The notes: generated by a model from the letters alone, not told the origin. A stretch of 64,000 nucleotides of DNA from Bifidobacterium tibiigranuli (GCF_009371885.1 NZ_QLZA01000001.1:124001-188000); one strand, 5' to 3'. Positions 9,255-18,549 are shown, counted from the first letter of the stretch. A program made the numbers and translations.

Positions 9255-10786
9255 GCGAAACACCTCGACGCAAATCGCGTGGCGCAGGCCGGATCTGCCG
9301 CATCATACTCGCCGTGATCACTACGGTGCTGCTGGTCGCGCTGTTCGCCGCGCTGAGCGTATTACGGCTTGCGCCGCAGTGGACGGACGCCACTGGCGTG
9401 TCCGCATCGGCGCGCGGCTATGACGTGTCGCAACGGCAGGTCACCGCGTACTGCCCTGCGCGCATGGCGCTTTCGGACGACGCATCATATGGCGACAGCC
9501 AATACCATGTCTCGCAAGGCAATATTGCCTCGTCGGCGCGGTATGCCGCTTTCGGCTCGGTCTACCAGTCGAGTGTCGGAGCGTTGGACGGCAACGGCAC
9601 GCAGACGCTGCTCAAAGATGTCGACTCTCAGGACCAGACGGATGTGAAAGTCGCCGCAGGGGACGCCGATCACGGTGCCCGGCTCGTGGACACACGGCTG
9701 CTGCAGGCGCAGTCAGGCACTGGCAGCGCAGCGTCGATTGCCGCGTGGGCCACGAGTGGAGATCTCAAGGGCATGTCCGCCGCGTCCTGTGTGCCCACTG
9801 GTCTGCAGCAGTCCTTCCTCTTGCCCGATACCTCCACAGGCACTACGCAGCAGCTGGTCGTGGCTAATCCCTCAGCCAAGGCGACTTCGCTGCGCGTTGA
9901 CGTCTGGGGATCCAAGCAGACCGGCACCATGACGCTGTCGACCGGCAGAACGCTCAACGTCGCGGCCTACGGCGAGTCGACCCTCGATCTGGCTGCTGGA
10001 GCGAGCGATCAGGACGCTCTGTTCGTCACGGTGTCGAGTCAGGAGGCACCCATCGCCGCAGTAGTGCGAATCGTGCATATGGATGGGCTGACCTCCAAGG
10101 GGTCGGACTTCGCCATGCCGTTGAATTCCTCGACGAAATCGACGACGTTGAACGGCTTCAACAAGGGTGACTCGGTCACTTTGCTTGGCTTCAGCGAGGC
10201 GAATGCAGCGGTCGAGACTTCATGGGTGGGCGGCTCGGAAGGCGGCAAGCCGCGCACCGCCCAGCTGACAGGCGGCAAGGTCTCGGCAATCGACTTGGGG
10301 CAGGCCCCCAAAGATGCTTCGGCGCTGCGGGTCACCTCGGATTCGGCATTGTATGTTGCAGCGAAGGTCACCGACTCCGGCCATGACGGCATCGAGGACT
10401 TCGGATTGGTTGATTCCTCGCCAGCCGTCGCATCCTCGGCCATTGCACTGCCGGACAAGGTGGGGGGCGACGTCATCGTGGGCAATCCCTCCGATGGGAT
10501 GCGCAAGGCGACGCTCACCGCCTACGACGCCGATGGCCGGCAGGTGAGCGACAATGCGCTGAAAGTCGGTGCGCACGGCGTGTCGCGGCTGAGCTCCAAG
10601 GATTTCTCAGACAAGGCCAAGCTGTTTGTGCTCAGCGGCAACGCCGGCCTGCAGTGGGGCATCAGGCTTTCGCAGGATGATGTGAGCAACGCCAATCTGC
10701 CCAGCGTGGCCTGGCTGGGCCCGCAGCCGCTTGAACCACGGCACGCGCATGTGCGCGCCGCTGTGAGCCAGCAGATCGCGCACTAG
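9251..10786 (+). CDS. DUF5719 family secreted/membrane-anchored protein
   Basis: 511 residues from the ATG at 9251, which overlaps the stop of the glycosyltransferase; SD GGGAGGAATC precedes it. A basic N-terminus and one helix (IILAVITTVLLVALFAALSVL) anchor a long, beta-rich extracytoplasmic region. Segments such as QQLVVANPSAKATSLRVDVWGS and GDVIVGNPSDGMRKATLTAYDADGRQ are typical of the actinobacterial DUF5719 family, which nearly always follows a GT2 gene. No catalytic motif is seen. The coupling suggests it is a partner of the glycosyltransferase in envelope assembly. Confidence 0.82.
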   Translation: MSETPRRKSRGAGRICRIILAVITTVLLVALFAALSVLRLAPQWTDATGVSASARGYDVSQRQVTAYCPARMALSDDASYGDSQYHVSQGNIASSARYAAFGSVYQSSVGALDGNGTQTLLKDVDSQDQTDVKVAAGDADHGARLVDTRLLQAQSGTGSAASIAAWATSGDLKGMSAASCVPTGLQQSFLLPDTSTGTTQQLVVANPSAKATSLRVDVWGSKQTGTMTLSTGRTLNVAAYGESTLDLAAGASDQDALFVTVSSQEAPIAAVVRIVHMDGLTSKGSDFAMPLNSSTKSTTLNGFNKGDSVTLLGFSEANAAVETSWVGGSEGGKPRTAQLTGGKVSAIDLGQAPKDASALRVTSDSALYVAAKVTDSGHDGIEDFGLVDSSPAVASSAIALPDKVGGDVIVGNPSDGMRKATLTAYDADGRQVSDNALKVGAHGVSRLSSKDFSDKAKLFVLSGNAGLQWGIRLSQDDVSNANLPSVAWLGPQPLEPRHAHVRAAVSQQIAH

Positions 10787-10868
10787 ACGGGTTCATGCGA
10801 GTTACGAATACCAGTCAGCGAATACTAGTCGGTGCGTGCTGGGATTGCGACTGTAATGCACCTGTCTC

Positions 10869-11297
10869 CTACATGCCCCAGTCGGGGTCGATCTCCTCAG
10901 GGCGACGACCATAAAGTTCGGCGATGCGCGACACCAGCTCGTCGCGAATCGCCCATTGCAGCTCCATGCGGGTCGTCACCTGCATCTGCAACGCCATGCG
11001 GTACAGCACGATTCTGGCGGGCACGCCATGCTGGGCGGGGAAGCTGCGCGATGTCGTGCTCGACGTATCCTGCCACACATCGTCCTGTACGGGCGGCACA
11101 TCCTCGACGGCGAACTGCACGGGCTTGACCAGCTGCGGCCACGCCGAGGACAGCCGTCTGATCTGCGAGGCCACGATATCATCGAAAAGCCCGCTTTTGG
11201 TGCGGTACTGGGGTAGGCGAACGCCGAACATAGGGGTGCGAACGCCCCGACCGTGACGGTTTCGGTAGACATGGGTTTGCCAAGGTACGCGCGACAT
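10869..11297 (-). CDS. Zincin-like (DUF1025/metallopeptidase family) protein lacking the HExxH motif
   Basis: About 142 residues from the ATG at 11297 (MSRVPWQTHVYRNRHGRGVR); an earlier in-frame ATG nearby is possible. NRHGRGVRTPM, FDDIVASQIRRLSSAWPQL, VQFAVEDVPP and RIVLYRMALQMQ follow the actinobacterial family found beside DUF5719 and WhiB2 genes. Where active members have a helix with HExxH, this protein reads RDELVSRIAELYGRRPEEID: both histidines and the glutamate are absent, so it should not bind catalytic zinc. It is convergent with the DUF5719 gene. Role is unknown; it may have become a structural or binding protein. Confidence 0.75.
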   Translation of the reverse strand: MSRVPWQTHVYRNRHGRGVRTPMFGVRLPQYRTKSGLFDDIVASQIRRLSSAWPQLVKPVQFAVEDVPPVQDDVWQDTSSTTSRSFPAQHGVPARIVLYRMALQMQVTTRMELQWAIRDELVSRIAELYGRRPEEIDPDWGM

Positions 11298-11373
11298 GCC
11301 ATCCACGATAGGACGAGGCGGGGGCATTGCGATAGGATTATGAACCAGGTAAACGGACAATGGGGAGGAAGAC

Positions 11374-12177
11374 ATGGCTGTCAACCGCGTACCGGCATGG
11401 ACCGAACTCGATATGAATGGGGTGGGGGCCAGGGCCAAAGTCGTCGCCTTCGACCTCGACAACACGCTGGCGCGCTCCAAGCGGCCGATGAGCGAGGAGA
11501 TGGCCCAGCGCATCAGCGCGCTGACCTGCCTCATACCCGTGGCCATCATCACAGGAGGGCGTTTCGAGCTTGTCGACATCCAGGTGCTTTCCATGCTCGA
11601 TGCCGACGCATGCAGAGGCAACATGCATCTGATGCCCACCAGCGGCACGCGGTACTACCGCTGGAACGGCAGCGAATGGCATCGCGAATATGCCTATGAC
11701 CTCAGCACGGACGAGCGGCAGGCCGTGATCGCCGCATTCGAACGGCATGCCCGCGAACTGGGTCTGTGGGCCGAGCACACATGGGGAGAGCGCATCGAGG
11801 ATCGCGGCAGTCAGATCACCTTCTCCGCGCTTGGGCAGGAGGCGCCCATCGAGGAAAAGGAGGCCTGGGACCCTGACAATGCGAAGAAGAACGCGCTGGC
11901 CGCTGCAGTGGGCGCTGAATTCCCTGAGCTCGCCGTGCATTCGGGAGGAGCCACCAGCGTCGATGTATCGCGGCGCGGCGTCGACAAGGCCTATGCCATC
12001 GACCGTCTTTCCACGATGCTCGATGTGCCGGTCGACTCCATCGTCTACATCGGTGACCGCATGGACCCGGATGGCAATGACTATCCGGCCGCTGTGGCCG
12101 GAACGATCGCGATTCGCGTCACCGGCCCGCACGACACGCTCAAGGTGTGCGACGAGCTGATCGCGCGGCTGTCGTAG
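11374..12177 (+). CDS. HAD superfamily (IIB, phosphomannomutase/Cof-like) phosphatase
   Basis: 267 residues, ATG at 11374 with SD GGAGGAAGAC. Motif I is VVAFDLDNTLARSKRPM (nucleophile and acid/base aspartates), motif II is VAIITGGRF, and motif IV is SIVYIGDRMDPDGNDYPA. SGGATSVDVSRRGVDKAYAI is the substrate-specific segment of HAD-IIB proteins such as eukaryotic-type phosphomannomutase and sugar phosphatases. It likely acts on a phosphosugar in the cytoplasm. In many actinobacteria a phosphomannomutase gene sits in this envelope locus, so mannose metabolism is plausible, but mutase and phosphatase cannot be separated by eye. It is divergent from the zincin-like gene. Confidence 0.85.
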   Translation: MAVNRVPAWTELDMNGVGARAKVVAFDLDNTLARSKRPMSEEMAQRISALTCLIPVAIITGGRFELVDIQVLSMLDADACRGNMHLMPTSGTRYYRWNGSEWHREYAYDLSTDERQAVIAAFERHARELGLWAEHTWGERIEDRGSQITFSALGQEAPIEEKEAWDPDNAKKNALAAAVGAEFPELAVHSGGATSVDVSRRGVDKAYAIDRLSTMLDVPVDSIVYIGDRMDPDGNDYPAAVAGTIAIRVTGPHDTLKVCDELIARLS

Positions 12178-12187
12178 GGCTCGCGGC

Positions 12188-12955
12188 ATGGATGAGGGCA
12201 TCGACGGCGGATTCGCGCGGACAGCAGTTGCGACGAGGCAGCGCATAACGCGCGGCGTGCTTGGCGCGGTGCTCAATGCCGTGCTGCCACGCGGCTGCGC
12301 CGGCTGCGACATGCCCGATATGGTGCTATGCCCTTCGTGCGAGGATATCTTCGCTCGGTCTCAGTGCTATGCGCTTGGGGGAGTGGAGATGGGTTTCGGC
12401 TACGTTTGCGCAGCATACCGGGGTGCGGCGCGGCAGGCGTTTCTGGCGTGGAAGGACCACGGCGACGAGGAATGCACGCCGGCCTTCGCGCAGGCGCTCG
12501 CAGCATTGGCGCTGCGCGTCGACATAGAACAGGCTGCTCACGGCCGGGAAATTCTTATCGTGCCCGCACCTTCTTCGTCGCGTTCCGTGCGGCGTCGCGG
12601 GCGATGGCATATGCTTCCGCTCGTGCGAAGGCTGGCGCGGCTATTGCGCGAAGGCGGCGTCAATGCGCGTGTCGCGCCGGTGCTGACGATGCGCGGCGTG
12701 GCACGCAAATCGGTGGAGATGCGCGGCTCGTCGCAGCGTGCGGGCAGGATCGGTGGGCATATCGTCATGCGGCGCGGCGCTGATATCGAAGGTTCGCTGG
12801 TGATGCTGATTGATGATATCGTCACCACTGGCTCCACGATGCGTCAATGCGTCGGCGTGCTGGGCAGCAGCGGTGCCATTGTCCTCACCGCACTCGCGCT
12901 GGCGCAAGCGGGCGAATCGCAGCGCAGCCCTGATCGGCAACGTGCAGTCAGATGA
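12188..12955 (+). CDS. ComF family phosphoribosyltransferase-like protein
   Basis: 255 residues starting 11 bp after the HAD gene, so the two are probably co-transcribed. The N-terminus has a zinc-ribbon-like C-x2-C-x8-C-x2-C set (GCAGCDMPDMVLCPSCEDIF). The C-terminal type I PRTase domain contains LIVPAPSSSRSVRRRG, RKSVEMRGSSQRAGRI and the PRPP-binding loop VMLIDDIVTTGSTM. ComF proteins are linked to DNA uptake in naturally competent bacteria, but homologues occur widely with unknown substrate. The last 8 bases overlap the stop of the convergent UmuD-like gene. Confidence 0.88.
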   Translation: MDEGIDGGFARTAVATRQRITRGVLGAVLNAVLPRGCAGCDMPDMVLCPSCEDIFARSQCYALGGVEMGFGYVCAAYRGAARQAFLAWKDHGDEECTPAFAQALAALALRVDIEQAAHGREILIVPAPSSSRSVRRRGRWHMLPLVRRLARLLREGGVNARVAPVLTMRGVARKSVEMRGSSQRAGRIGGHIVMRRGADIEGSLVMLIDDIVTTGSTMRQCVGVLGSSGAIVLTALALAQAGESQRSPDRQRAVR

Positions 12956-13550
12956 GGCGACGGCCTTCCTGCGGATGAAAGCTGCCTGTGACCACGCCCC
13001 AAACCGTCAGGTCTTCAAGAGGCTCCGGCTGAAAATCTGGATAGGCCGGATTCTCGGCGTGCAGCACGGGGCTGCCGCCGTGCAGCCACAGTCGTTTCAC
13101 GGTGAGCTCGCCATCGAGCATCGCGACGACCACATCGCCGTGACGAGCCTCAAGTGAGCGATCGACCACGAGCAGATCGCCATCCCAGATGCCCGCGCCC
13201 TGCATCGAATCGCCCGCCACGGTGACGATATAGGTTGCATTGGGATGTGCGGTCACCTGTTCATCGAAGCTGAAGCCGCCAGCGAAATCGGTCTGGGCAG
13301 TCGAAGGGAAACCGGCATGAACCGATTCCAAGGCCATCGGCAGGCGCGTGGGGTAGCAGCGACGCCTATGCGCCTGCACTAGCACCGCCGCGCAGCGGTA
13401 AGATTGCTCGGCAGCAGCGGGCCAACGAGGGTGAGTGGATTCAATGCGCGTAGGCCGAGTTGGTACAGACCGAGCTTGTGCAGGCCGGGTATGGGCGACC
13501 CGCTTGACATGCACAGATGCTGGCGCGCGGGTGAGAGCTACGGTGCTCAT
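12948..13550 (-). CDS. UmuD-like S24 self-cleaving protease with N-terminal extension
   Basis: 200 residues from the ATG at 13550 (SD AGGAG, 5-nt spacer; GTG 13556 is also in frame). The last ~129 residues match UmuD along its length: potential cleavage site HAGFPS (Ala-Gly), ATYIVTVAGDSMQGAGIWDGDLLVVD with the catalytic serine, and GDVVVAMLDGELTVKRLW with the catalytic lysine. The first ~73 residues are Arg/Pro/Ala-rich, with no visible helix-turn-helix, so this is not LexA. E. coli UmuD is 139 residues. No umuC/dinB-type polymerase is adjacent. A LexA box lies just upstream, so expression should be SOS-induced. Confidence 0.83.
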   Translation of the reverse strand: MSTVALTRAPASVHVKRVAHTRPAQARSVPTRPTRIESTHPRWPAAAEQSYRCAAVLVQAHRRRCYPTRLPMALESVHAGFPSTAQTDFAGGFSFDEQVTAHPNATYIVTVAGDSMQGAGIWDGDLLVVDRSLEARHGDVVVAMLDGELTVKRLWLHGGSPVLHAENPAYPDFQPEPLEDLTVWGVVTGSFHPQEGRRLI

Positions 13551-13566
13551 GATCACTCCTTCACAA

Positions 13567-13582
13567 TCGAACGTATGTTCGA
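13567..13582. promoter_or_regulatory. LexA (SOS) box upstream of the UmuD-like gene
   Basis: TCGAACGTATGTTCGA matches the actinobacterial SOS operator TCGAAC-N4-GTTCGA at every fixed position. It lies 16 bp before the ATG at 13550, between the SD and an AT-rich candidate -10 (ATAATA on the minus strand, about 13584-13590), where bound LexA would block RNA polymerase. Confidence 0.88.
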
Positions 13583-13620
13583 ATTATTATGAAGGACAGC
13601 TTGGACAGCACGCCCATCCG

Positions 13621-14781
13621 CTATTCCACGGTGTGGTATTTCGGCAGGGTGATTTCGAAGTTGGCGCCGCGCGTGTCGTCCACGACCTTGACGGTGCCGC
13701 CGTGCAGCTGTGCGGCCCAGCGTGCGATGGAAAGTCCTAGTCCGGTGCCGCCCGATTCGGTGCCGGGGCCTGTTTTCCCCTTGACGAATCTGCGGAAGAT
13801 GTCGGAGCGGGCCTCGTAGGGTATCTGCGAGCCGAAATTCACCACATTGGTTACCACAGTGCCCAATTCGTCGTTTTCGTGGGCCTCGATCAACACGGTG
13901 GTGTCATCGGCGGAATGCTTGAGCGCATTCGAGATGATGTTGGTGAACAACTGCTGCAGCCGGTCCTGATCGCCTTCGATCATGATGTCGGGCGCGATGC
14001 GCACCTCGATGTCGTGCGCGTGCCCCGCGTCCGCGATTTCCAGCGGTTCCACGGTCTCGTCGATGAATTCCGCGAAGTCGAACTGTTCGATCTGCAGGCT
14101 TGCCGCGCCCGCCTCCATGCGCGAGAGGTCGAGCAGGAAGGCGATGAGATCGGAAAGCCGATGCGTCTGGTTGAGGATGGCCTCAAGATTTGCCGGCGTC
14201 GCCTCGGTTACGCCGTCCGCGAGATTCTCAAGCATCGCCTGCAATGCGGAAACTGGCGTGCGCAGCTCGTGGCTGACGTTGGCGATCATATCGGAGCGCA
14301 TCTGGTCGGCGTGCTGCAGCTCCTCGGCCATCTCGTTGAAGGAACGCGCCAATTGGCCGATTTCATCGTTGCTGTCCGTACCGATGCTGATGCGTACGGA
14401 GTAGTCGCCGTCGGCCATGCCTTCCGCTGCGTCGCGCATCTGGCGCAAGGGGACGATCATGCCGCGCGAGAAGAAATACGTGATGCCCAGCGCCACGGCC
14501 AAGGTGATCGGCATGGCGATCCAGCCGCTCAAGCCCACCTTGAGCAGGAACCATGCCATGATGAAGGCGATGGCTGTGGCGATGACGATCAGCGCGCTCA
14601 GTTCGAGCTTGAGCGAGGAGAACAGGCCGATGGGCCTGGTCGTCGTTCTGAGCGAGTTTGCGCGCCGGCGCAGCGCTACAGGGTCGAACGATTTGGACTT
14701 GGCGTCAAAGGACTTGGAATCGTGCGGTTTACGTGGCATGAATGAGGCGCTCGGCTTATCGTTCGCTGCTGGCTTCGCCAT
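13621..14781 (-). CDS. OmpR-system sensor histidine kinase (HAMP, HisKA, HATPase)
   Basis: About 386 residues from ATG 14781, which overlaps the response-regulator gene by 26 bp; ATG 14739 and an upstream start near 14814 are alternatives. Two hydrophobic helices (ALIVIATAIAFIMAWFLL; WIAMPITLAVALGITYFF) with almost no extracytoplasmic loop are followed by a HAMP domain (PLRQMRDAAEGMADGDYSVRI). The phosphorylated histidine is in MIANVSHELRTPVSALQ. N, G1 and G2 boxes are visible in NIISNALKHS, DIFRRFVKGKTG and GGTGLGLSIARW. The missing sensor domain implies an intramembrane or protein signal. It is downstream of and coupled to the response regulator. Confidence 0.92.
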   Translation of the reverse strand: MAKPAANDKPSASFMPRKPHDSKSFDAKSKSFDPVALRRRANSLRTTTRPIGLFSSLKLELSALIVIATAIAFIMAWFLLKVGLSGWIAMPITLAVALGITYFFSRGMIVPLRQMRDAAEGMADGDYSVRISIGTDSNDEIGQLARSFNEMAEELQHADQMRSDMIANVSHELRTPVSALQAMLENLADGVTEATPANLEAILNQTHRLSDLIAFLLDLSRMEAGAASLQIEQFDFAEFIDETVEPLEIADAGHAHDIEVRIAPDIMIEGDQDRLQQLFTNIISNALKHSADDTTVLIEAHENDELGTVVTNVVNFGSQIPYEARSDIFRRFVKGKTGPGTESGGTGLGLSIARWAAQLHGGTVKVVDDTRGANFEITLPKYHTVE

Positions 14782-15496
14782 CCTGCGGGGGTTCGAAGGC
14801 GTAACCAACGCCATGCGCCGTGCGAATCATGTCGGAGCCGAGCTTGTGGCGCAGCGCCTTGACATGCGAATCGACGGTGCGTGTGCCCGAAGCGTCCGGC
14901 CAGTCCCACACCTCTTCGAGCAGCTTCTCACGCTTGAACACCGACTTCGGCTTGCGCGCCAGCGTGGCCAGCAAGTCGAATTCCGTGGGCGTCAGGTGCA
15001 CCTGCTCTCCGTCCATAGTGACGATGCGCTGCCTCGGGTCGATGACCAGCGACCCGAAGTCGAGCACCTTTTCGTTTTCCAGATTCTTGGCGATGATGGT
15101 GGCACGCTCCACGCGGCGCAGCAGCGCCTCGCACCGGGCGATCAGCTCGCGCGGGGAGAAGGGCTTGGTCATATAGTCGTCGGCGCCTGCGCCAAGGCCC
15201 ATCACCTTGTCGGACTCCGCATCGCGGGCGGTGAGCATGAGCACGGGCACCGGGCGCTCGGCCACGATGCGCTTGGTCGCTTCGACACCATCCATCACTG
15301 GCAGCATGATATCCATGATGACCAGATCAGGTTTCAGCTGGCTGGCTGCGCGTACCGCGCTTGCGCCGTCAGAGGCCACGCGCGCGGTCCACCCTTTCGC
15401 AGTGATGCGCTGTGCGATGGCCGTAGCCAGATCCGGCTCGTCCTCGACGACCAAAATCGTGCGAGGACTCGTCTGATGTGCCGAAGTGTTGAGCAT
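14756..15496 (-). CDS. OmpR/PhoB-type response regulator
   Basis: 246 residues. The receiver domain (residues ~12-125) has ILVVEDEPD, the phospho-acceptor in DLVIMDIMLPVMDG, the conserved Thr in VLMLTARD and Lys in YMTKPFSPREL. The C-terminal winged helix-turn-helix includes LTPTEFDLLATLARKPKSVFKREKLLEEVW and RTVDSHVKALRHKLG. It is the first gene of a regulator-kinase operon. SD-like AAGGCGG lies upstream of ATG 15496. The regulon is unknown. Confidence 0.93.
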   Translation of the reverse strand: MLNTSAHQTSPRTILVVEDEPDLATAIAQRITAKGWTARVASDGASAVRAASQLKPDLVIMDIMLPVMDGVEATKRIVAERPVPVLMLTARDAESDKVMGLGAGADDYMTKPFSPRELIARCEALLRRVERATIIAKNLENEKVLDFGSLVIDPRQRIVTMDGEQVHLTPTEFDLLATLARKPKSVFKREKLLEEVWDWPDASGTRTVDSHVKALRHKLGSDMIRTAHGVGYAFEPPQDGEASSER

Positions 15497-15511
15497 GCAG
15501 GTTCCGCCTTT

Positions 15512-17761
15512 CTACAGTTCCGGTTCCAAGAATACCGCGCCCAGTGCCGGAATGGTGAGCCTGGTCGACCAGTCGCGTGAATGATACGCTTCCGGCTCCG
15601 CCTCGAAGTCGGCGTTGGCGATGCCCGATCCGCCATACTGCTCGGCGTCGGTGTTCAGCGCCTCATGCCAGCGGCCGCCCTTCGGCAGCGCGACCTGGTA
15701 GTTCTGCCATGCCTCGCCGGAGAAGTTCACGACGACCACTATCTGCTCGCCCTGCGAGCCGACGCGCACGAAGCTGAGCACGTTGTGGTCGGCGTCGTCG
15801 CTGGTGAGCCACTGGAACCCATCGGGGGTGAAATCCTGGCTCCACAGCGCGGGGGAGCGCTTGTACAGCGCGTTCAGGTCGGCGACCAGCCGCTGCACGC
15901 CGCGGTGCCCGTCCCAGTCGAGCGAACCCCAATCGAGCGAGCCTTCATGGTCCCATTCGCCGATCTGCGCGATTTCGTTGCCCATGAAGGTCAGGTTCTT
16001 GCCCGGATGCGCCCACTGGTAGGCGAACAGGGCGCGCACGCCCGCGTAGCGCTGCCAGTCGTCGCCCGGCATCTTGCCGAAGACCGAGCCTTTGCCGTAC
16101 ACGACCTCGTCATGGCTGATCGGTAGCACGTAGTGCTCCGAATAGGCATAGACCATCGAGAAGGTGATCTCGCCATGATGCCAGCGGCGGTTGATCGGTT
16201 CCTCGTGCAGATACTGCAGCGTGTCGTGCATCCAGCCCATATTCCATTTCAGCCCGAAGCCAAGCCCGCCGGCGTCGGTCGGCGCGGTGATGCCCGGATA
16301 GGCGGTGGACTCCTCGGCGATCATCATGATGCCGGGGTTGTTCTTGTACGCCGTCGCATTGGCTTCCTTGAGGAAGTCGATGGCTTCGAGGTTCTCGCGC
16401 CCGCCGTAGATGTTCGGCCGCCACTGGCCGTCCTTGCGGCTGTAGTCGAGGTAGAGCATCGAGGAGACGGCATCCACGCGCAGGGCGTCGATGTGGTACT
16501 CGTCCAGCCAGAAGCAGGCGTTGGCAACCAGGAAGTTGCGCACTTCGCGGCGGCCGAAGTCGAACACGTAGGTGCCCCAGTCGGGGTGCTCGCCGCGCAG
16601 CGGGTCCGGATCCTCGTACAGCGGCGCGCCGTCGAAGCGGCCCAGGGCGAAACCGTCCTTGGGGAAGTGCGCCGGCACCCAGTCCATGATGACGCCGATA
16701 CCGGCCTCATGCAGCCGGTCGACGAGGTATTTGAAGTCGTCGGGGTTGCCCATGCGCGAATCGACCGAGTAGTATCCCGTGACCTGGTAGCCCCAGGAGC
16801 CGGCGAAGGGATGCTCGGCCAGCGGCATGAACTCCACATGCGTGAAGCCCTCCTGGCTGACGTAGTCGACCAGCTTGTCGGCCAGTTCGCGGTAGGTCTT
16901 CAGCTCGCGGTTCCAGCTCATCGCATGCACTTCGTAGATGCTCACCGGGCCGTCGTGCGGATTGGTCGTGCGGCGATGCTCCATCCACTGCCCGTCGTTC
17001 CAGTCATGCGAGGAGTCGACGACGACCGAAGCGGTGCTCGGCGGAATCTCATGCGAGCGCTCCATCGGGTCGGCCTTCATGATCCAGCCGCCGTGGTTGG
17101 TGAGAATCTCGTATTTGTACACGTCGCCGGCCTGGATGCCGGGGATGAAGATCTCCCAGACGCCGGAGGAGCCGAGTTCGCGCATGGCGTGGCGGCGGCC
17201 GTCCCAGGCGTTGAAGTCGCCTACGACCCGCACTGCGCGGGCATTGGGCGCCCAGACGGTGAACGCGGTGCCGACGAGCGGCTCTCCTGCGGTGCCGTCG
17301 GCGGCTCCCATCGGATCGTCGAAGTGGAACACATGCGCGCCCAGCGCTTCCCAGAGCCGCTCATGGCGCCCTTCGCCGAACAGGTAGGTGTCCATTTCGC
17401 CGATCATCGGCAGGTAGCGGTACGGGTCGTCTTCGACCAGAGACCGGCCGTCGGCCCACACGGTGCGCACGCGATAGTCCGGCACGGCCAAGTGGCCGTT
17501 GACTTCGCTGGCGGGTGCGAGCGCGACGAACACGCCATTATGCTCGTGACTGGCCTCGTATTCGCCGTTTTGCGTGAGGATGGTGACGGATTTCGCCAGC
17601 GGGCGCAGCAGCCGGAACGTAACCGTGCCGGCCTTCTGGTCGATATGGGCGCCGAGCACCTCGTGCGGGTTGTAGTACTGCGCATTGCTCACGCTATCGA
17701 GTTTGCCCGGGTCGACGGCGAGAGCTGCGGGATCGTCATTGATTATTGGTTCTGTAGCCAT
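15512..17761 (-). CDS. glgB: 1,4-alpha-glucan branching enzyme (GH13)
   Basis: 749 residues, the usual length for GlgB. An N-terminal extension precedes the CBM48 domain ([24 protein letters not shown]). The GH13 catalytic domain has [23 protein letters not shown], the nucleophile in [17 protein letters not shown], the acid/base in [11 protein letters not shown] and the transition-state aspartate in [15 protein letters not shown]. The enzyme introduces alpha-1,6 branches into glycogen. It lies 16 bp upstream of the response-regulator gene on the same strand, so read-through is possible. The debranching enzyme gene glgX is about 17 kb away, so glycogen genes are scattered. Confidence 0.97.
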   Translation of the reverse strand: MATEPIINDDPAALAVDPGKLDSVSNAQYYNPHEVLGAHIDQKAGTVTFRLLRPLAKSVTILTQNGEYEASHEHNGVFVALAPASEVNGHLAVPDYRVRTVWADGRSLVEDDPYRYLPMIGEMDTYLFGEGRHERLWEALGAHVFHFDDPMGAADGTAGEPLVGTAFTVWAPNARAVRVVGDFNAWDGRRHAMRELGSSGVWEIFIPGIQAGDVYKYEILTNHGGWIMKADPMERSHEIPPSTASVVVDSSHDWNDGQWMEHRRTTNPHDGPVSIYEVHAMSWNRELKTYRELADKLVDYVSQEGFTHVEFMPLAEHPFAGSWGYQVTGYYSVDSRMGNPDDFKYLVDRLHEAGIGVIMDWVPAHFPKDGFALGRFDGAPLYEDPDPLRGEHPDWGTYVFDFGRREVRNFLVANACFWLDEYHIDALRVDAVSSMLYLDYSRKDGQWRPNIYGGRENLEAIDFLKEANATAYKNNPGIMMIAEESTAYPGITAPTDAGGLGFGLKWNMGWMHDTLQYLHEEPINRRWHHGEITFSMVYAYSEHYVLPISHDEVVYGKGSVFGKMPGDDWQRYAGVRALFAYQWAHPGKNLTFMGNEIAQIGEWDHEGSLDWGSLDWDGHRGVQRLVADLNALYKRSPALWSQDFTPDGFQWLTSDDADHNVLSFVRVGSQGEQIVVVVNFSGEAWQNYQVALPKGGRWHEALNTDAEQYGGSGIANADFEAEPEAYHSRDWSTRLTIPALGAVFLEPEL

Positions 17762-17895
17762 GCTAAAAGCATAGACACGGTTTTCACGAAAATGCGGACG
17801 TGTCGCATGAAATCGCTTGAAATTGCACAGAGAATTTCAAGTCCCGCCCACATGGCATCATTGTTCAGGTTTATTGCTGTTTTCACGGAGGTTTC

Positions 17896-18492
17896 ATGGG
17901 GTATAAGGTCGGCGATATGGTCGTCTATCCGCGTCACGGCGCGGCGAAGGTCGAAGCCATCAGTGAGCGCACGGTCAAGGGCGTGACTCGCGAATACCTG
18001 CAGCTGTCCGTGCTGTCGTCCGACGGGCTGGTTATCAACGTCCCGGTCGAGAACGCGAAGAAGGTTGGCGTACGTGACATTGTCGACGCCGATGAGGTCG
18101 CGAAGGTGTTTGAGATTCTGCGCACGCCCATCATCGAGAAGGAGATGAACTGGTCACGGCGCTACAAGCTGAATGTCGAGAAGATTGCCACTGGCGACGT
18201 GAACAAGATCGCCGAAGTGGTGCGCGATCTCGCCCAGCGTGATGTGGATGAGCACGGGCTGTCGGCTGGCGAGAAGCGCATGCTGACACGTGCGCGCAAT
18301 ATTCTCACTTCTGAGATTGCGCTCTCCGAGGAACTCGAAGAGGAAGAGGCGCAGCGGCTGCTCGATGTGAACCTGGGCTATGCCGATCCGGAGCCGGGCG
18401 ACAAGAAGCATCACACCGAAGCGCCCAAGGAGCCGGCCTTCCAGACGCTGGCCCGTTTGGAAAGCGAAAGCAAGAAGACGAAGAAGAAGTAG
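17896..18492 (+). CDS. carD: CarD-family RNA polymerase-binding transcription regulator
   Basis: 198 residues, ATG 17896 with SD ACGGAGG. The N-terminal CarD/TRCF RNAP-interaction domain begins YKVGDMVVYPRHGAAKVEAI, as in mycobacterial CarD, with YLQLSVLSSDGLVINVPVENA. The C-terminal helical DNA-minor-groove domain includes WSRRYKLNVEKIATGDVNKIAEVVRDL and ERMLTRARNIL-type sequence (GEKRMLTRARNILTSEIAL). A charged tail of ~40 residues follows. CarD stabilises open complexes at rRNA and other promoters. It is divergent from glgB and ends in a strong hairpin. Confidence 0.95.
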   Translation: MGYKVGDMVVYPRHGAAKVEAISERTVKGVTREYLQLSVLSSDGLVINVPVENAKKVGVRDIVDADEVAKVFEILRTPIIEKEMNWSRRYKLNVEKIATGDVNKIAEVVRDLAQRDVDEHGLSAGEKRMLTRARNILTSEIALSEELEEEEAQRLLDVNLGYADPEPGDKKHHTEAPKEPAFQTLARLESESKKTKKK

Positions 18493-18494
18493 TA

Positions 18495-18549
18495 CAAGTA
18501 GCGCAAGGCACGCTGAGCCACTGACGCGGCGCGTGCCTGCTCGTACTTG
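18495..18549 (+). terminator. Stem-loop terminator after carD
   Basis: Arms AGGCACGC (18506-18513) and GCGTGCCT (18531-18538) are flanked by CAAGTA and TACTTG, making one long, slightly imperfect stem 3 bp after the stop. It lies between convergent genes, so it may work in both directions. Confidence 0.6.

Noticed and set aside
16133-17986. A 617-codon plus-strand open frame antisense to glgB.
   Set aside because: Low-complexity Val/Ala/Arg/His product, no domain, fully explained by the glgB codon pattern.
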